Program-made: the position numbers and the translations under genes
The notes under the pieces: generated by a model
Database searches by the model: none
What the model was told of the DNA's origin: nothing
What the model saw: only the letters and a program-made list of their open reading frames with translations
Part shown: piece by piece, positions 7,654 through 16,736 of the stretch
Numbering within the stretch: position 1 is the first letter of the stretch
How the letters are laid out: every line of letters begins with the position of its first letter
Assembly (NCBI GenBank): GCA_965224045.1
Contig: CBDCYD010000016.1
Coordinates: forward strand, 124,001 to 188,000
Direction of reading: 5' to 3'
Origin: Tectiglobus sp965224045
GTDB lineage: Bacteria > Pseudomonadota > Alphaproteobacteria > Rhizobiales > Hyphomicrobiaceae
Length of the DNA stretch: 64,000 nt

Positions 7654-8550
7654 TTATTCGGCGGCTTCAGGCCGACTTAACGATGCGTATTTTTGTTCCG
7701 CCTCATAGTAATCATCAAAGCCGACGGTTCGCCGCAATTCGTCGAATGGCATCATGCGCGGTTCCGGGTTGGTGCCTGCAGTAATATCCGCAAGACACTC
7801 TTTCATTGCCTGCATGGCCGAGGCCATGAGCGCCAAAGGACTTATCGCGATGCGAAATCCGATGTCGTTCAACTCAGCAGGCGACAGGATTGGCGTCTTG
7901 CCTCCCTGGACGAGGTTGGCCATGTGCGGGCCTGGAGCATCGGTTATCAATTGACGCATTTCGCGGACCGACTCCGGAGCCTCGACGAACAGTATGTCGG
8001 CGCCCAGTTCGCGGGCGTCGTTGACGCGATCGATCGCTTCACCCAATCCGTGAATTGCCCGAGCATCGGTGCGCGACATGATCAGGATGTCACCGCCACG
8101 TTCACGAAGCTCTTGACGCGCATCGATGGCTGCACGAATTCTATCTGCAGCTTCGCGCCGGTCGACGACCAGTTTTCCTTTGGTGTGCCCGCAGCGCTTG
8201 GGGGCAACTTGATCCTCAATCATGATGCAGGCAAAGCCAGCTTGTGCATAGCCGGCGACCGTGCGTTTGACATTGAGTGCATTGCCGTAACCGGTATCGC
8301 CGTCTCCTATTACCGGCAAGTCGACGGCTGCGCAGATGTTCTGGCCCTGGTCGAGAATTTCACCGTAAGACATGAGGCCCAGGTCAGGCTGTGCAATACG
8401 TGCAGCCGATACGGCAAAACCAGACATGAAAGTTGCCGGGAAGCCGGCTTGCTCGATCATTCTGGCTGAAAGTGCGTCCCAACAGCAGGCCAGAGTATGG
8501 CACTTGTCAGCCCTCAGCAAAGTGCGAAGCTTGTCGGTTTGTCTTGTCAT
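7654..8550 (-). CDS. Isocitrate lyase/PEP mutase-family enzyme (oxaloacetate decarboxylase-like)
   Basis: A 298-residue barrel enzyme of the isocitrate lyase/phosphoenolpyruvate mutase superfamily. Metal-binding Asp residues lie in GDGDTGYGN (83-85), and IEDQ (112-113) and KRCGH (118-122) form the catalytic loop with the lyase-type cysteine. The length fits oxaloacetate decarboxylase, methylisocitrate lyase or 2,3-dimethylmalate lyase members; KRCGH favours a C-C lyase over a phosphonate mutase. AAGGAT upstream of the ATG is the ribosome binding site. Last gene of the minus-strand cluster that starts with the TAXI-TRAP transporter. Confidence 0.85.
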   Translation of the reverse strand: MTRQTDKLRTLLRADKCHTLACCWDALSARMIEQAGFPATFMSGFAVSAARIAQPDLGLMSYGEILDQGQNICAAVDLPVIGDGDTGYGNALNVKRTVAGYAQAGFACIMIEDQVAPKRCGHTKGKLVVDRREAADRIRAAIDARQELRERGGDILIMSRTDARAIHGLGEAIDRVNDARELGADILFVEAPESVREMRQLITDAPGPHMANLVQGGKTPILSPAELNDIGFRIAISPLALMASAMQAMKECLADITAGTNPEPRMMPFDELRRTVGFDDYYEAEQKYASLSRPEAAE

Positions 8551-8597
8551 TGGATATCCTTGGATTGCGGGATCACTGCGGAATGTGGTTGGAGCCG

Positions 8598-9404
8598 TCA
8601 GTTCGGGTAGATGTCACCGCGAACCGGATCGAGCAGCAGATCTTTCAGTCCATCGGCGCGCATGAAACGGCTTGTGACAGTGTCGCCTGAAAAGATGTGC
8701 TCAACAATGCCGAGGCAGCGCTCGCCCCCGAGATCTTCCTGGCTATCGCCGACAACGAAAGACGAGGCCGGGCCCCAAACATGTTGCACGCCGTCGATTG
8801 CCTGTTGGTGTTGGATGTGAAGATGGCCGCTGGCGATGAGTTTCAGGGACTTACCGGCCAGTACATCGAGCAGACGTGCACGCGGTTGCGGTGGGATAGT
8901 CCAGTAGCCGCGCGGGCCTTCGCTCAAGGTTTCAATACATAGCGGTTTATGGGTGAAGAGTGCGATTTTCCGGTCCGTCCGCACCACGGAAGCGAGCCAA
9001 GCAAATTGCTCTTCTTCCTCGCGATGTCCGGTGCCAAGCAACATTGCGTTAAGGCCGATTATATGCCAATCCGCGTAGCTTCGCAGCCAACGATCCGGGC
9101 CGATGATTGAGCGCCAACTGGACAGCCTGGCATCGGTCACCGGTTGATCGGGACGGTTCGATGGAAGGTCGCCGACGTCATGATTGCCCGGAATTGAGAG
9201 GACCTCACCGGGCAGCTTGTCATTCCATTGGCGCGCGAGACGCAGGTCGTCGGGGTCCTGCGCACCATCCATGCTGAGATCGCCCGTGTGAATGAATAGG
9301 TCCGGACAAGTCTGAGCAAGGCTTCTGGCAATAAGGTCGGTATTGGCAACGAAATGCCGATGGGAGACCGAATGATGAGTGTCTGAGATCTGGACTATTC
9401 GCAC
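8598..9404 (-). CDS. Metallophosphoesterase, CpdA-like
   Basis: A calcineurin-type phosphoesterase of about 268 residues. The two-metal motifs appear in order: SDTH, HTGDLSMDG, PGNHD, FTHKP and SGHLHIQH. Members with this spacing include cAMP phosphodiesterase CpdA and glycerophosphodiesterases. The start is taken at the GTG at 9404 because GAGGAATC lies just upstream and the core begins with RIVQISDTH right after it. It lies 47 bases upstream of the isocitrate-lyase-family gene in the same direction. Substrate not determined. Confidence 0.85.
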   Translation of the reverse strand: MRIVQISDTHHSVSHRHFVANTDLIARSLAQTCPDLFIHTGDLSMDGAQDPDDLRLARQWNDKLPGEVLSIPGNHDVGDLPSNRPDQPVTDARLSSWRSIIGPDRWLRSYADWHIIGLNAMLLGTGHREEEEQFAWLASVVRTDRKIALFTHKPLCIETLSEGPRGYWTIPPQPRARLLDVLAGKSLKLIASGHLHIQHQQAIDGVQHVWGPASSFVVGDSQEDLGGERCLGIVEHIFSGDTVTSRFMRADGLKDLLLDPVRGDIYPN

Positions 9405-9629
9405 GATGATTCCTCTATAGCGACATGCCATGTCGCCACCGCGGGCAGGCATTGACCCGCGATCATACGCTGGCGCATCCAGAATGTCTGGAAAGGACCG
9501 AATGCGCGTTGGGGGCAATCCTCGACGCCGGTTTTTGCCGGACAGGGATGCCGGCTTACAGCCTGTTTCCTGCAGCCGTGCTCCGAGCCATAGTGCCCGG
9601 TCTATCGGGCACCAAAATCCATGCCCAGA

Positions 9630-10271
9630 TCAGGTGCCGGCCCGAGGTGGATCGGGCTGGGCAGGGAGGAGTGCATTGTCGATTTCCGTGGCGCGCCGGC
9701 AAGCATCTCGATCACTCAGCTTTGACCAATACGCCTCGAACTCAGCGCGCTTTTCAATTTTGCCAAATTGCATTCCCCAGCCAATATGAGATCCAACATA
9801 GACGTCGGCCGCAGTGAAGCTATCGCCGGCAACAAAGCCATTTCCAGAGACAGCCGCCGCCAGCGTGTCGATCACAGCGTTGAAGGTGCCATAGCCGACC
9901 ATGACTTCTTTCTCATGTGGTACTTCGACGCCCAGGGCCCTGTTGACGAGCGCCGCCTCCAGCGGGCCGGCTGCGAAGAACAACCATCGATAGTAGGCAC
10001 CCCGGGCGCCCGGTGGCGGTGCCAGGCCTGCATCGGGGAATGCATCGGCAAGATAGGCGCAGATGGCGGCGCACTCCGTCACGACCGCGTGGCCATGGCG
10101 TATCGCCGGCACCTTTCCCATCGGATTGATCGCCAGGTAGTCGCGTGCCTTCATCGATGTACCGTAATCCAGCAACTCTGTTTCATATGCACACCCGACT
10201 TCTTCGAGCATCCAACGGACAATGCGTCCACGCGACATCGGATTTGTGTAGAACACGAGGTCATTCGGCAT
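9630..10271 (-). CDS. Glutathione S-transferase family protein
   Basis: A 213-residue GST. The N-terminal thioredoxin-like domain starts FYTNPMSRGRIVRWML, with Ser in the position of the catalytic Tyr/Ser/Cys, and carries the cis-proline segment GKVPAI and the glutathione-gamma-glutamyl contact VTECAAICAYL. The C-terminal helical domain has FTAADVYVG, the N-capping box. The start at 10271 was picked over the upstream in-frame codon because the fold begins right after it. Likely part of the same catabolic cluster; GSTs of this type isomerise, dehalogenate or detoxify pathway intermediates. Confidence 0.82.
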   Translation of the reverse strand: MPNDLVFYTNPMSRGRIVRWMLEEVGCAYETELLDYGTSMKARDYLAINPMGKVPAIRHGHAVVTECAAICAYLADAFPDAGLAPPPGARGAYYRWLFFAAGPLEAALVNRALGVEVPHEKEVMVGYGTFNAVIDTLAAAVSGNGFVAGDSFTAADVYVGSHIGWGMQFGKIEKRAEFEAYWSKLSDRDACRRATEIDNALLPAQPDPPRAGT

Positions 10272-10439
10272 CTTGATTGCTCTATCATTTGCCCGTGAAG
10301 CGAAGCGGAACTGAAGCGCGGTCTGCCACACTTGATCTCTTGCATGTGAAGGGGCGGCCCGTGCGTTCCGACACCCCCGTTACTTGTTTCCGCCGTTTGG
10401 AACCGTTGCGTGAAATTGATCGCAGGTGACCGATCCGGC

Positions 10440-11894
10440 TCATGCGGCAACGTTTGCCGTCTTTGCGGCAGCAACAACGGACGGCGAAAGATAGGCGCCT
10501 TGGTGCAAGAGTTCCCGTTGTACAAGTACCGTATCGAGCGCCCGCGGAGTGATGCCGGATGCTGCAGCAAGTGCGCCGGCAACACCTGCTGCCTGACCGG
10601 TCATCCAGCACTGCGGGATCTCGCGCAAGAAAGAATGGGAGTTCGGATCGCAGGCGATGTGCCGTCCGGCGCCCAACACGCCTTCAATACCAACTGGTAT
10701 CAAAGAGGCGTATGGCACAGAGATGTTCGGGAATTTCGGTGACAGTGACGTTGATACGCCAATCTCGTCGTCCCACACTTTGCCGGTGTCCCATTGCGCA
10801 CGGGTGACTTTGGCGGCAGCCTTGAAGCGACGGCTGTGACGGATGCCCACCTGCGGCGCTCCCAGCATGAGAAAGGCATTTTCGAAACCAGGGGCATTGC
10901 GGCGGTAATAGTCGACATGCCCGACGGCCAGGCTGCGAGAGCGCATCTCGACTTCGGACAGATCTTCGACGTTCACTGCGCTGTACCCCGACAGCCGCGG
11001 TCCCATGAATAGAGCAACATCACTGCGCCAGGAGCAGAATGGCTTTTCGAACGACCCGACAGCCTGCCGGCCATCGTTCATGAATTGGGCAAAGCCTTCG
11101 GTGTCCTCGTAACGGAATGCCAGCCAGCGTTCGATATCGACACCTCCGACGAGAAAGGCCGTGTTGATGCAATGATGGATATCCGTTTCATCAATGTCAG
11201 ACTCCAGTGCAAGCCCGGCTCCGGCGAGCAAGTCGGCATCCCCGGTAGTGTCGATTACGACCTTTGCCTTGATTGCCTGGCGACCTTCCTTGCTTTCGAA
11301 GACGATGCCCTTCATAGCGCCGTTCTCGACAATCGGTGCAGCAGCCCAAGAGTGGAAAACGAGGCGTACTTTTTGCTCTAGAAGCATGTCCATCGCCAAA
11401 GTCTTGAGGGCCTCAGGATCAAGCGTTGGTGACCAGGTGACGATACCCTTATAAGCGGCCGCGCGTTGCGACCAGTATTGCGCGGTGGCCTTGTCTTTGC
11501 TGCCCCAATCCGATCTTGCAGGCCCCATAACAGCTTCTTTCGGAAGCCGGTCAAAGACATCGCACGCAAACCCTGCAATTACCTGTTCGCCCGACCAATC
11601 GGACATTCGGTCGATCCAGATCACCAGACCGCCCGTTGATAGGCCGCCCAGATGATTGTAGCGCTCGACGAGCATGACGTCGGCACCGAGACGGCCTGCT
11701 GCAACGGCGGCTGACGTGCCGGCCGGGCCACCGCCGACGACAAGGACATCCGTTTCAGCAAAGATCGGGATGTCGCGTGCTGCTTCGTGATGCGTCCCCG
11801 TGGGACGCGGGCGACGCGGTTCTCTTGCCCCTTCGTTGAATACCTCAAGACCTTGTTCGGCAAAGATTTCATTGGTCGGTCTGCCGTCAGCCAT
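10440..11894 (-). CDS. FAD-dependent oxidoreductase (FAD_oxidored family)
   Basis: A 484-residue flavoprotein. DVLVVGGGPAGTSAA (about residues 49-63) is the FAD dinucleotide motif, VERYNHLGGLSTGGL follows, and VVIDTTGDADL and the C-terminal GAGRHIACDPNSHS/GQAAGVAGALA segments are typical of the FAD_oxidored (PF12831-like) group, whose members are poorly characterised. GAGGAG lies about eight bases before the ATG. An N-terminal extension of ~45 residues precedes the Rossmann fold. The gene lies between the DadA-like oxidase and the GST in the same direction, so it probably acts on the same imported compound. Confidence 0.82.
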   Translation of the reverse strand: MADGRPTNEIFAEQGLEVFNEGAREPRRPRPTGTHHEAARDIPIFAETDVLVVGGGPAGTSAAVAAGRLGADVMLVERYNHLGGLSTGGLVIWIDRMSDWSGEQVIAGFACDVFDRLPKEAVMGPARSDWGSKDKATAQYWSQRAAAYKGIVTWSPTLDPEALKTLAMDMLLEQKVRLVFHSWAAAPIVENGAMKGIVFESKEGRQAIKAKVVIDTTGDADLLAGAGLALESDIDETDIHHCINTAFLVGGVDIERWLAFRYEDTEGFAQFMNDGRQAVGSFEKPFCSWRSDVALFMGPRLSGYSAVNVEDLSEVEMRSRSLAVGHVDYYRRNAPGFENAFLMLGAPQVGIRHSRRFKAAAKVTRAQWDTGKVWDDEIGVSTSLSPKFPNISVPYASLIPVGIEGVLGAGRHIACDPNSHSFLREIPQCWMTGQAAGVAGALAAASGITPRALDTVLVQRELLHQGAYLSPSVVAAAKTANVAA

Positions 11895-12067
11895 TCCTGG
11901 TGTCTCCTCTTTGCAGCTCGACGCAAAAAAGCGATCTGACTGTTGATCAGTGTATCAATTATTGCGAGCGATGGATCTCAATTCTTTTCAGAGCTTGCCT
12001 GCGCCGTAATGCCAGGCCATAGGGAAAGATGTTCGGTGAACGTAGATTTGCGCATACGATCAGCCTA

Positions 12068-13309
12068 TCAAAATCGATCAATGCGATAAGGTGTGAGGTC
12101 CAAGTTTGGCTCTACGCCGCGGACAATGTTGGCGACAATCCGGCCGGTCGCCGGCGCCATTCCGAAACCGTAATGACTGTGGCCGAAGGCGACAAACAGT
12201 CGATCGTGACCAGGCACGGGGCCAATGCAGGGCAGGCTATCCGGAAACGACGGTCTGCTCCCCATCCATTCTTCGGTGTCGTCGGTATTAATGTCCGGAA
12301 ACAATCGTCGTGCGAGCGTCTTGAAGACACGAGCCCGGCGATAGTCCGGCGGCGCATCGAGGCCTGCAAACTCTGCTGTCCCTGCGCACCGTACACCCGC
12401 AAGCATCGAGCTTGCGACGAACTTGCGCTCGGCGTCCATGATTGAGTTGTTGAGAGCCACGCCGGGATCGCGCAGGACCAGATGGTACCCGCGCTCGGCT
12501 TCGAGAGGCACCACGACGCCGAGTGGCTTCAACAAGCGCGCGGACCATGCCCCTGCGGCGATCACGACGGTTTTCGCGATCATGCTGCCATGATCGGTGT
12601 CCAGACGCCAGTTGCCGCCGTCGCCGGGAGCGATCTTGTTGACTGTCCGGCGGTGAATGATGGCTCCCATCGATTGGGCCTTTTCCGCTAGTGCCTTCCC
12701 GACACCTCCGGGGTCAACGGAGCGGGCCTGATCCTTGATGAGAACGGCTGCGCGATACTCGGGTGACAAGTCCGGTTCGATTTCCCGCAGTTCGTTACCG
12801 TGAACGACCTGCAGGGGTACGCCTCGCTCGGTTCGCAGTCGCCAACCGATTTGATTGAGGTCGATCGATTCCGGATTGCGATAAACGTGCACGTACATTG
12901 ACTGTCGTATGAGGTCCTCCTTGCCTGTTCCGCGGAGATGGTGGCGATAAAGCTCAATGTTCGGGCGATTGAGGGCACTCATGGCATCCGCAATGGATGT
13001 CAAGCGGTCAAGGTTGCCGGCGCGAACGAAACGAACGGCCCAGGGTACAAAGCGCGGCAGATGCTTCCAGCGAACCGCAAGCGGACCCTCCGGGTCCATC
13101 AGCCACTGCGGAACGGATCGCCAGATACCCGGCAGCGACTGGGGAACGCAAGTCCATGGCGAAACAACGCCGGCGTTTCCGTGACTTGCACCGGATGCCG
13201 GGGGATCACGGTCAATAAGTTCGACGGTCTGGCCCGTCTCAAGAATGGATAGCGCCGATGCGATACCGATCGCGCCGGCGCCAATTATCGTGACATCTTT
13301 GGTCGTCAT
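12068..13309 (-). CDS. D-amino acid dehydrogenase/DadA-like FAD oxidoreductase
   Basis: A 413-residue DAO-fold flavoenzyme. TIIGAGAIGIASA is the FAD motif at the N-terminus, ASHGNAGVVSPW and VVIAAGAWSARLL are characteristic of DadA, and GSRPSFPDSLPCIGPV plus GHSHYGFGMAPATGR close the FAD site. DadA oxidises D-amino acids to oxo acids and passes electrons to quinone; relatives oxidise sarcosine, glycine or hydroxyproline. The gene starts 24 bases after the TRAP permease stop, so the imported substrate is likely an amino or imino acid. Confidence 0.83.
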   Translation of the reverse strand: MTTKDVTIIGAGAIGIASALSILETGQTVELIDRDPPASGASHGNAGVVSPWTCVPQSLPGIWRSVPQWLMDPEGPLAVRWKHLPRFVPWAVRFVRAGNLDRLTSIADAMSALNRPNIELYRHHLRGTGKEDLIRQSMYVHVYRNPESIDLNQIGWRLRTERGVPLQVVHGNELREIEPDLSPEYRAAVLIKDQARSVDPGGVGKALAEKAQSMGAIIHRRTVNKIAPGDGGNWRLDTDHGSMIAKTVVIAAGAWSARLLKPLGVVVPLEAERGYHLVLRDPGVALNNSIMDAERKFVASSMLAGVRCAGTAEFAGLDAPPDYRRARVFKTLARRLFPDINTDDTEEWMGSRPSFPDSLPCIGPVPGHDRLFVAFGHSHYGFGMAPATGRIVANIVRGVEPNLDLTPYRIDRF

Positions 13310-13333
13310 GGCACATCAACTGATCTGCAATTG

Positions 13334-15451
13334 TCAACTGCTCCTGGCCTTAGCCGGGCTTTGGCGGTCGCGATAGGTGATCTGATGGGCGAGCACCGGA
13401 ATGAGCAGGATTGCCGCGTAGATATCACTTTTGAGGCCCGGTGCGACCAGAAGAATGCCGGCCAGAGCCATGGCCAGGCGGACTGGTCCGGGCATCGTTG
13501 TGAGGAAATAACCGGCAACGGATGTTGCCACCATGAACACTCCGGCCGCGCAGCTCAGGGTCGTCGTGAAGAACGCCTGCCATGTGAAGTGCGATTCAAT
13601 GACGATCAGCATAGCAGGCGAGTAGACGAAGACCATCGGGACCATCAGTTTGGCGATGCCCAGAGAGAATGCTGATATGCCGGTGCGGAACGGATTTGCG
13701 CCCGCGATGCCGGCTGCTGCATAAGCAGATGCGCACACCGGTGGGGTGATCTCCGATATCACACCGTAATAAAGAACGAACAAGTGCGAAGCGAGGGGCG
13801 GTACGCCCAAATTCCCCAAAGCCGGTTGCGCAACGGTTGCCAACATTATGTAGAGCGCTGTCGTTGGCAGGCCGGCTCCCATAAGGATGCAGGTTACCGC
13901 GATCAGTATCAGTGATACAAGCAAGGTGATGGCCTGAACATCAAACTGCGCGAGCGGAAACCAGGCGATCAATGGGACGATACCTTCGGCGATCGTGCGT
14001 GCGCTATTGGTGACCATGAAGCCTAGTCGAAAACCAAGACCCGTGGAATTGACGACACCGACAACGATGCCGATTGCGGCGCAGACGGCACCGACAGCAA
14101 GAGCATATTTGACCCCCATAACGCTCGCATCGAAGACATCGCGAATGGTGATGCGATGCATCGGATTGATGAAGCCGACGGTAAGCGCGGTCGTGATGCC
14201 CCAGAAGGCGGCCATGTGTGGCGAATAACCGCTGAACAGGACGTAGATCAGGACGACCAGCGGGACGGCGGTTGGCCAGCCGCGCGAAAGAACGGTCCGT
14301 AGCTTCGGTATTTCGTCCTCCGGCATGCCTTTGAGGCCTAGGCGTTTCGCCTCGAAATGCACGATCGAGATGACGCCTAAGTAGTGCATTGCGGCTGGCA
14401 CGATGGCAGCCAGCACAACGGTTGTGTAAGGCACCTCCAGAAACTCCGCCATCACGAACGCGGCTGCACCCATGATGGGCGGCGTGATCTGGCCGCCTGC
14501 ACTAGACGCGGCTTCGACGCCACCTGCAAAGTGCCCGGGATAGCCCATGCGCTTCATATTCGGAATTGTCAGGGAGCCGGTTGAAACGGTATTGGCGATC
14601 GAGGAGCCCGAAATCGTTCCGAAAAAGGCTGACGAGACGACGCTAACCTTGGCGAGCCCGCCCGTATAACGCCCAGCCATGACAGCTGCGACATCGACAA
14701 AGAACTGGCCCAGCCCCATGCGTTGAGCGAGCACACCGAAGAGGACGAAGTGGAACACAACCGTCGATACGATCCACAGCGTCACGCCAAAAATGCCTTC
14801 TGCGGGGAAGTACATGTTGTTGATGTACTGGGCCCAGCTAATGCCCGGGTGCTGCAGGATCTGCAGTGGCATGTATTTGCCGAAGACGGCGAAGGCCGTG
14901 AACAGTAGAATTATAATGGGCACGACAATGCCGAGTGTGCGCCTGACAGCTTCGAGCAGCACGATGATCAAGATCGTACCGAACACGATGTCGATTGTTG
15001 CGGGATTGCCCTGTCGCAGGACCTGTTCTTCCAGCTTGTATCTTTGGCCGAGAAACTCGAAGCTGATTTCGTACCAGGTGACGCCGATATAGAGTGCGCC
15101 TGCGATCCCGGCGATGATGAAAAGCCAGTCCCAAATGGGCACATTACCTATGCGCCACCAGGCTTCGGGCCGCAGCTCCATCGTGCTGCCGAGTTTGAGC
15201 GCGGGATAGCCTATGAAGATCAACAATATTACGCCTGACATATGCAGGCCCATGTGCCAGTAGTCGACCGGCACGCCTATTCCGGCGGTTACGTAATGAT
15301 ACCCGGCAAACAGCAATGAAAACAGAAAGGTGAAGTGAACCAACCAAGGAGATAGCGCCCGGGTGTGCAGGCCGGAATCGTATTTGCGCTCCAGTTCCTC
15401 CGCCTTCTTGATATCAAACTCGGCCTTTTCAGGCTCGTTGTCTTTCGTCAT
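13334..15451 (-). CDS. TRAP transporter fused permease (4TM/12TM, DctQM fusion) of TAXI type
   Basis: About 705 residues, the length of TAXI-associated fused small and large TRAP permease subunits. Many hydrophobic segments are visible. The large-subunit signature is in the middle (SSAFFGTISGSSIANTVSTG, IMGAAAFVMAEFL) with a second GAGLPTTALYIML repeat and PPVCASAYAAAGIAGA. The ATG at 15451 is preferred; an upstream TTG is in frame. The binding-protein gene lies 82 bases upstream with a hairpin between them. Together they form a sodium-driven secondary importer for an unknown solute. Confidence 0.92.
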   Translation of the reverse strand: MTKDNEPEKAEFDIKKAEELERKYDSGLHTRALSPWLVHFTFLFSLLFAGYHYVTAGIGVPVDYWHMGLHMSGVILLIFIGYPALKLGSTMELRPEAWWRIGNVPIWDWLFIIAGIAGALYIGVTWYEISFEFLGQRYKLEEQVLRQGNPATIDIVFGTILIIVLLEAVRRTLGIVVPIIILLFTAFAVFGKYMPLQILQHPGISWAQYINNMYFPAEGIFGVTLWIVSTVVFHFVLFGVLAQRMGLGQFFVDVAAVMAGRYTGGLAKVSVVSSAFFGTISGSSIANTVSTGSLTIPNMKRMGYPGHFAGGVEAASSAGGQITPPIMGAAAFVMAEFLEVPYTTVVLAAIVPAAMHYLGVISIVHFEAKRLGLKGMPEDEIPKLRTVLSRGWPTAVPLVVLIYVLFSGYSPHMAAFWGITTALTVGFINPMHRITIRDVFDASVMGVKYALAVGAVCAAIGIVVGVVNSTGLGFRLGFMVTNSARTIAEGIVPLIAWFPLAQFDVQAITLLVSLILIAVTCILMGAGLPTTALYIMLATVAQPALGNLGVPPLASHLFVLYYGVISEITPPVCASAYAAAGIAGANPFRTGISAFSLGIAKLMVPMVFVYSPAMLIVIESHFTWQAFFTTTLSCAAGVFMVATSVAGYFLTTMPGPVRLAMALAGILLVAPGLKSDIYAAILLIPVLAHQITYRDRQSPAKARSS

Positions 15452-15492
15452 TAGCTGCTCGCCCCGCAACGCCGTCGCCCCAAAACGACGAA

Positions 15493-15513
15493 GGCGGAAT
15501 CTGTGATCCCGCC
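15493..15513 (-). promoter_or_regulatory. Stem-loop between TRAP binding-protein and permease genes
   Basis: An 8-bp stem with a 5-base loop (GGCGGAAT, CTGTG, ATCCCGCC on the plus strand; one G-T pair). It lies just downstream of the TAXI binding-protein stop and upstream of the permease gene. No T-run follows. Such hairpins commonly protect the abundant upstream message or attenuate the downstream gene. Confidence 0.55.
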
Positions 15514-15533
15514 TCCATCGCTGAATGCACGAT

Positions 15534-16529
15534 CTACTTGATCATGCCTTTTTCCTTGTAGAATTTCTCGGCGCCAGGATGGAGTGGGATCAAAATCCCC
15601 TTGAGTGCGGTCTCCAGGCGGATCACCTTGCCCTTGGAGTGTCCCTTATCGAGCAGTTTGCGTGTGTTCTTGTTCCACAACGCTTTGGTAATTTCGTAGA
15701 CCAGTTCGGTTGGCTGGTCGATTGATGTTACAAGTTGGCCGTTCACCGCGACGGTCGGAACATCGTACGTGATGTTTTCATAGGTGCCCGCCGGGATCAT
15801 CGATTCGACGTAGTAGGGAATGATCTTGTTGATTGCTTTGCGCTCTTCGGGGGAGAATTTGTAGAGTTCAAACCCCTTCGTCGAGCCAAGCTGGATCAAG
15901 GCGGCGAAAGGTGTGCCTCCAGCGTAGAAGAACGCATCGAGCTGGCCGTCCGCAAGGCGTTGCGTGCTTTGTGCGAGACCCAGTTCGGCTTCCTTGGCCT
16001 TGATGCCGTAGTGTTTCAGGATCATGCGGACTGAAACCTGCGTGCCGGAACCTGCAGCGGCGACGCCGACGCGCTTGCCGTTCAGATCCTTGAGGCTGGA
16101 CATCGATGCACCCTTAGGTAGAACCAAGTGCATATCTTCGGGGTAAAGGTTCGCGATGGCACGGACCTTGTCTTTCTTGTTGCCGACGAACTTTCCTTCA
16201 CCACGGTAGCCTTGAACAACGCTTTGAGCGCCGGCCAGACCTGCATCAAGCTGACCTGCCTGGATCGCGTTCATGTTGGCGACCGAGGCGTTTGTCGAAA
16301 CGGCGATCGCGACCAAATTCTTGACGCCGCAGGATCCGCCTTTGTCGCACGGGCGCGAACCGGGCGGGTTGGAAATCGCGTTGGCGATCAAGCCACCAAT
16401 CGGGAAGTAGGTTCCCCCGGCGCCGCCCGTTCCGATCTTCCAGAACTTCATTTGCTGGGCGTGGCCAACGCCGGCGGCAGCAAGCACGCCGGCAAGTGCG
16501 ACAAGTCCAATTTTCCCTAGTAATTTCAT
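15534..16529 (-). CDS. TAXI-family TRAP transporter solute-binding protein
   Basis: A 331-residue periplasmic binding protein with a clear signal peptide (Lys-rich start, then LVALAGVLAAAGVGHA, cleavage before QQ). The mature protein begins KIGTGGAGGTYFPIGGLIA, the TAXI-family hallmark. A Cys pair (RPCDKGGSCG) is likely a disulfide in the periplasm. GAGGAGT precedes the ATG by seven bases. First gene of the minus-strand cluster down to 7654 and divergent from a LysR regulator that probably controls it. TAXI ligands include glutamate and related acids, but none can be assigned here. Confidence 0.93.
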   Translation of the reverse strand: MKLLGKIGLVALAGVLAAAGVGHAQQMKFWKIGTGGAGGTYFPIGGLIANAISNPPGSRPCDKGGSCGVKNLVAIAVSTNASVANMNAIQAGQLDAGLAGAQSVVQGYRGEGKFVGNKKDKVRAIANLYPEDMHLVLPKGASMSSLKDLNGKRVGVAAAGSGTQVSVRMILKHYGIKAKEAELGLAQSTQRLADGQLDAFFYAGGTPFAALIQLGSTKGFELYKFSPEERKAINKIIPYYVESMIPAGTYENITYDVPTVAVNGQLVTSIDQPTELVYEITKALWNKNTRKLLDKGHSKGKVIRLETALKGILIPLHPGAEKFYKEKGMIK

Positions 16530-16647
16530 AGGCTTGACTCCTCAACGCGGTGTCGATTTCGGCTCTGCGCGCTTGGCGCATATCGAGCGCCACGGGCAGT
16601 GATCTGGCGCAGTCAAACTCTAGTGAAGCCGGGCATATATGCAATTT

Positions 16648-16662
16648 CTATTTTTGTTATAG
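16648..16662. promoter_or_regulatory. Candidate LysR-type operator (T-N11-A dyad)
   Basis: CTATTTTTGTTATAG is an interrupted dyad (CTAT-N7-ATAG) that satisfies the T-N11-A rule for LysR-type regulators. It lies in the AT-rich divergent region between the TAXI gene (start 16529) and the LysR gene (start 16737), near another small palindrome GCATATATGC at 16633-16642. The position suits autoregulation and control of the TRAP cluster. Not proven. Confidence 0.45.
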
Positions 16663-16736
16663 ATATATAAATCCAACTTATGGAGAAGGTGCGCCCAACT
16701 CAACCGATTCTACTACGGACTCAAGCGGATACTGCT

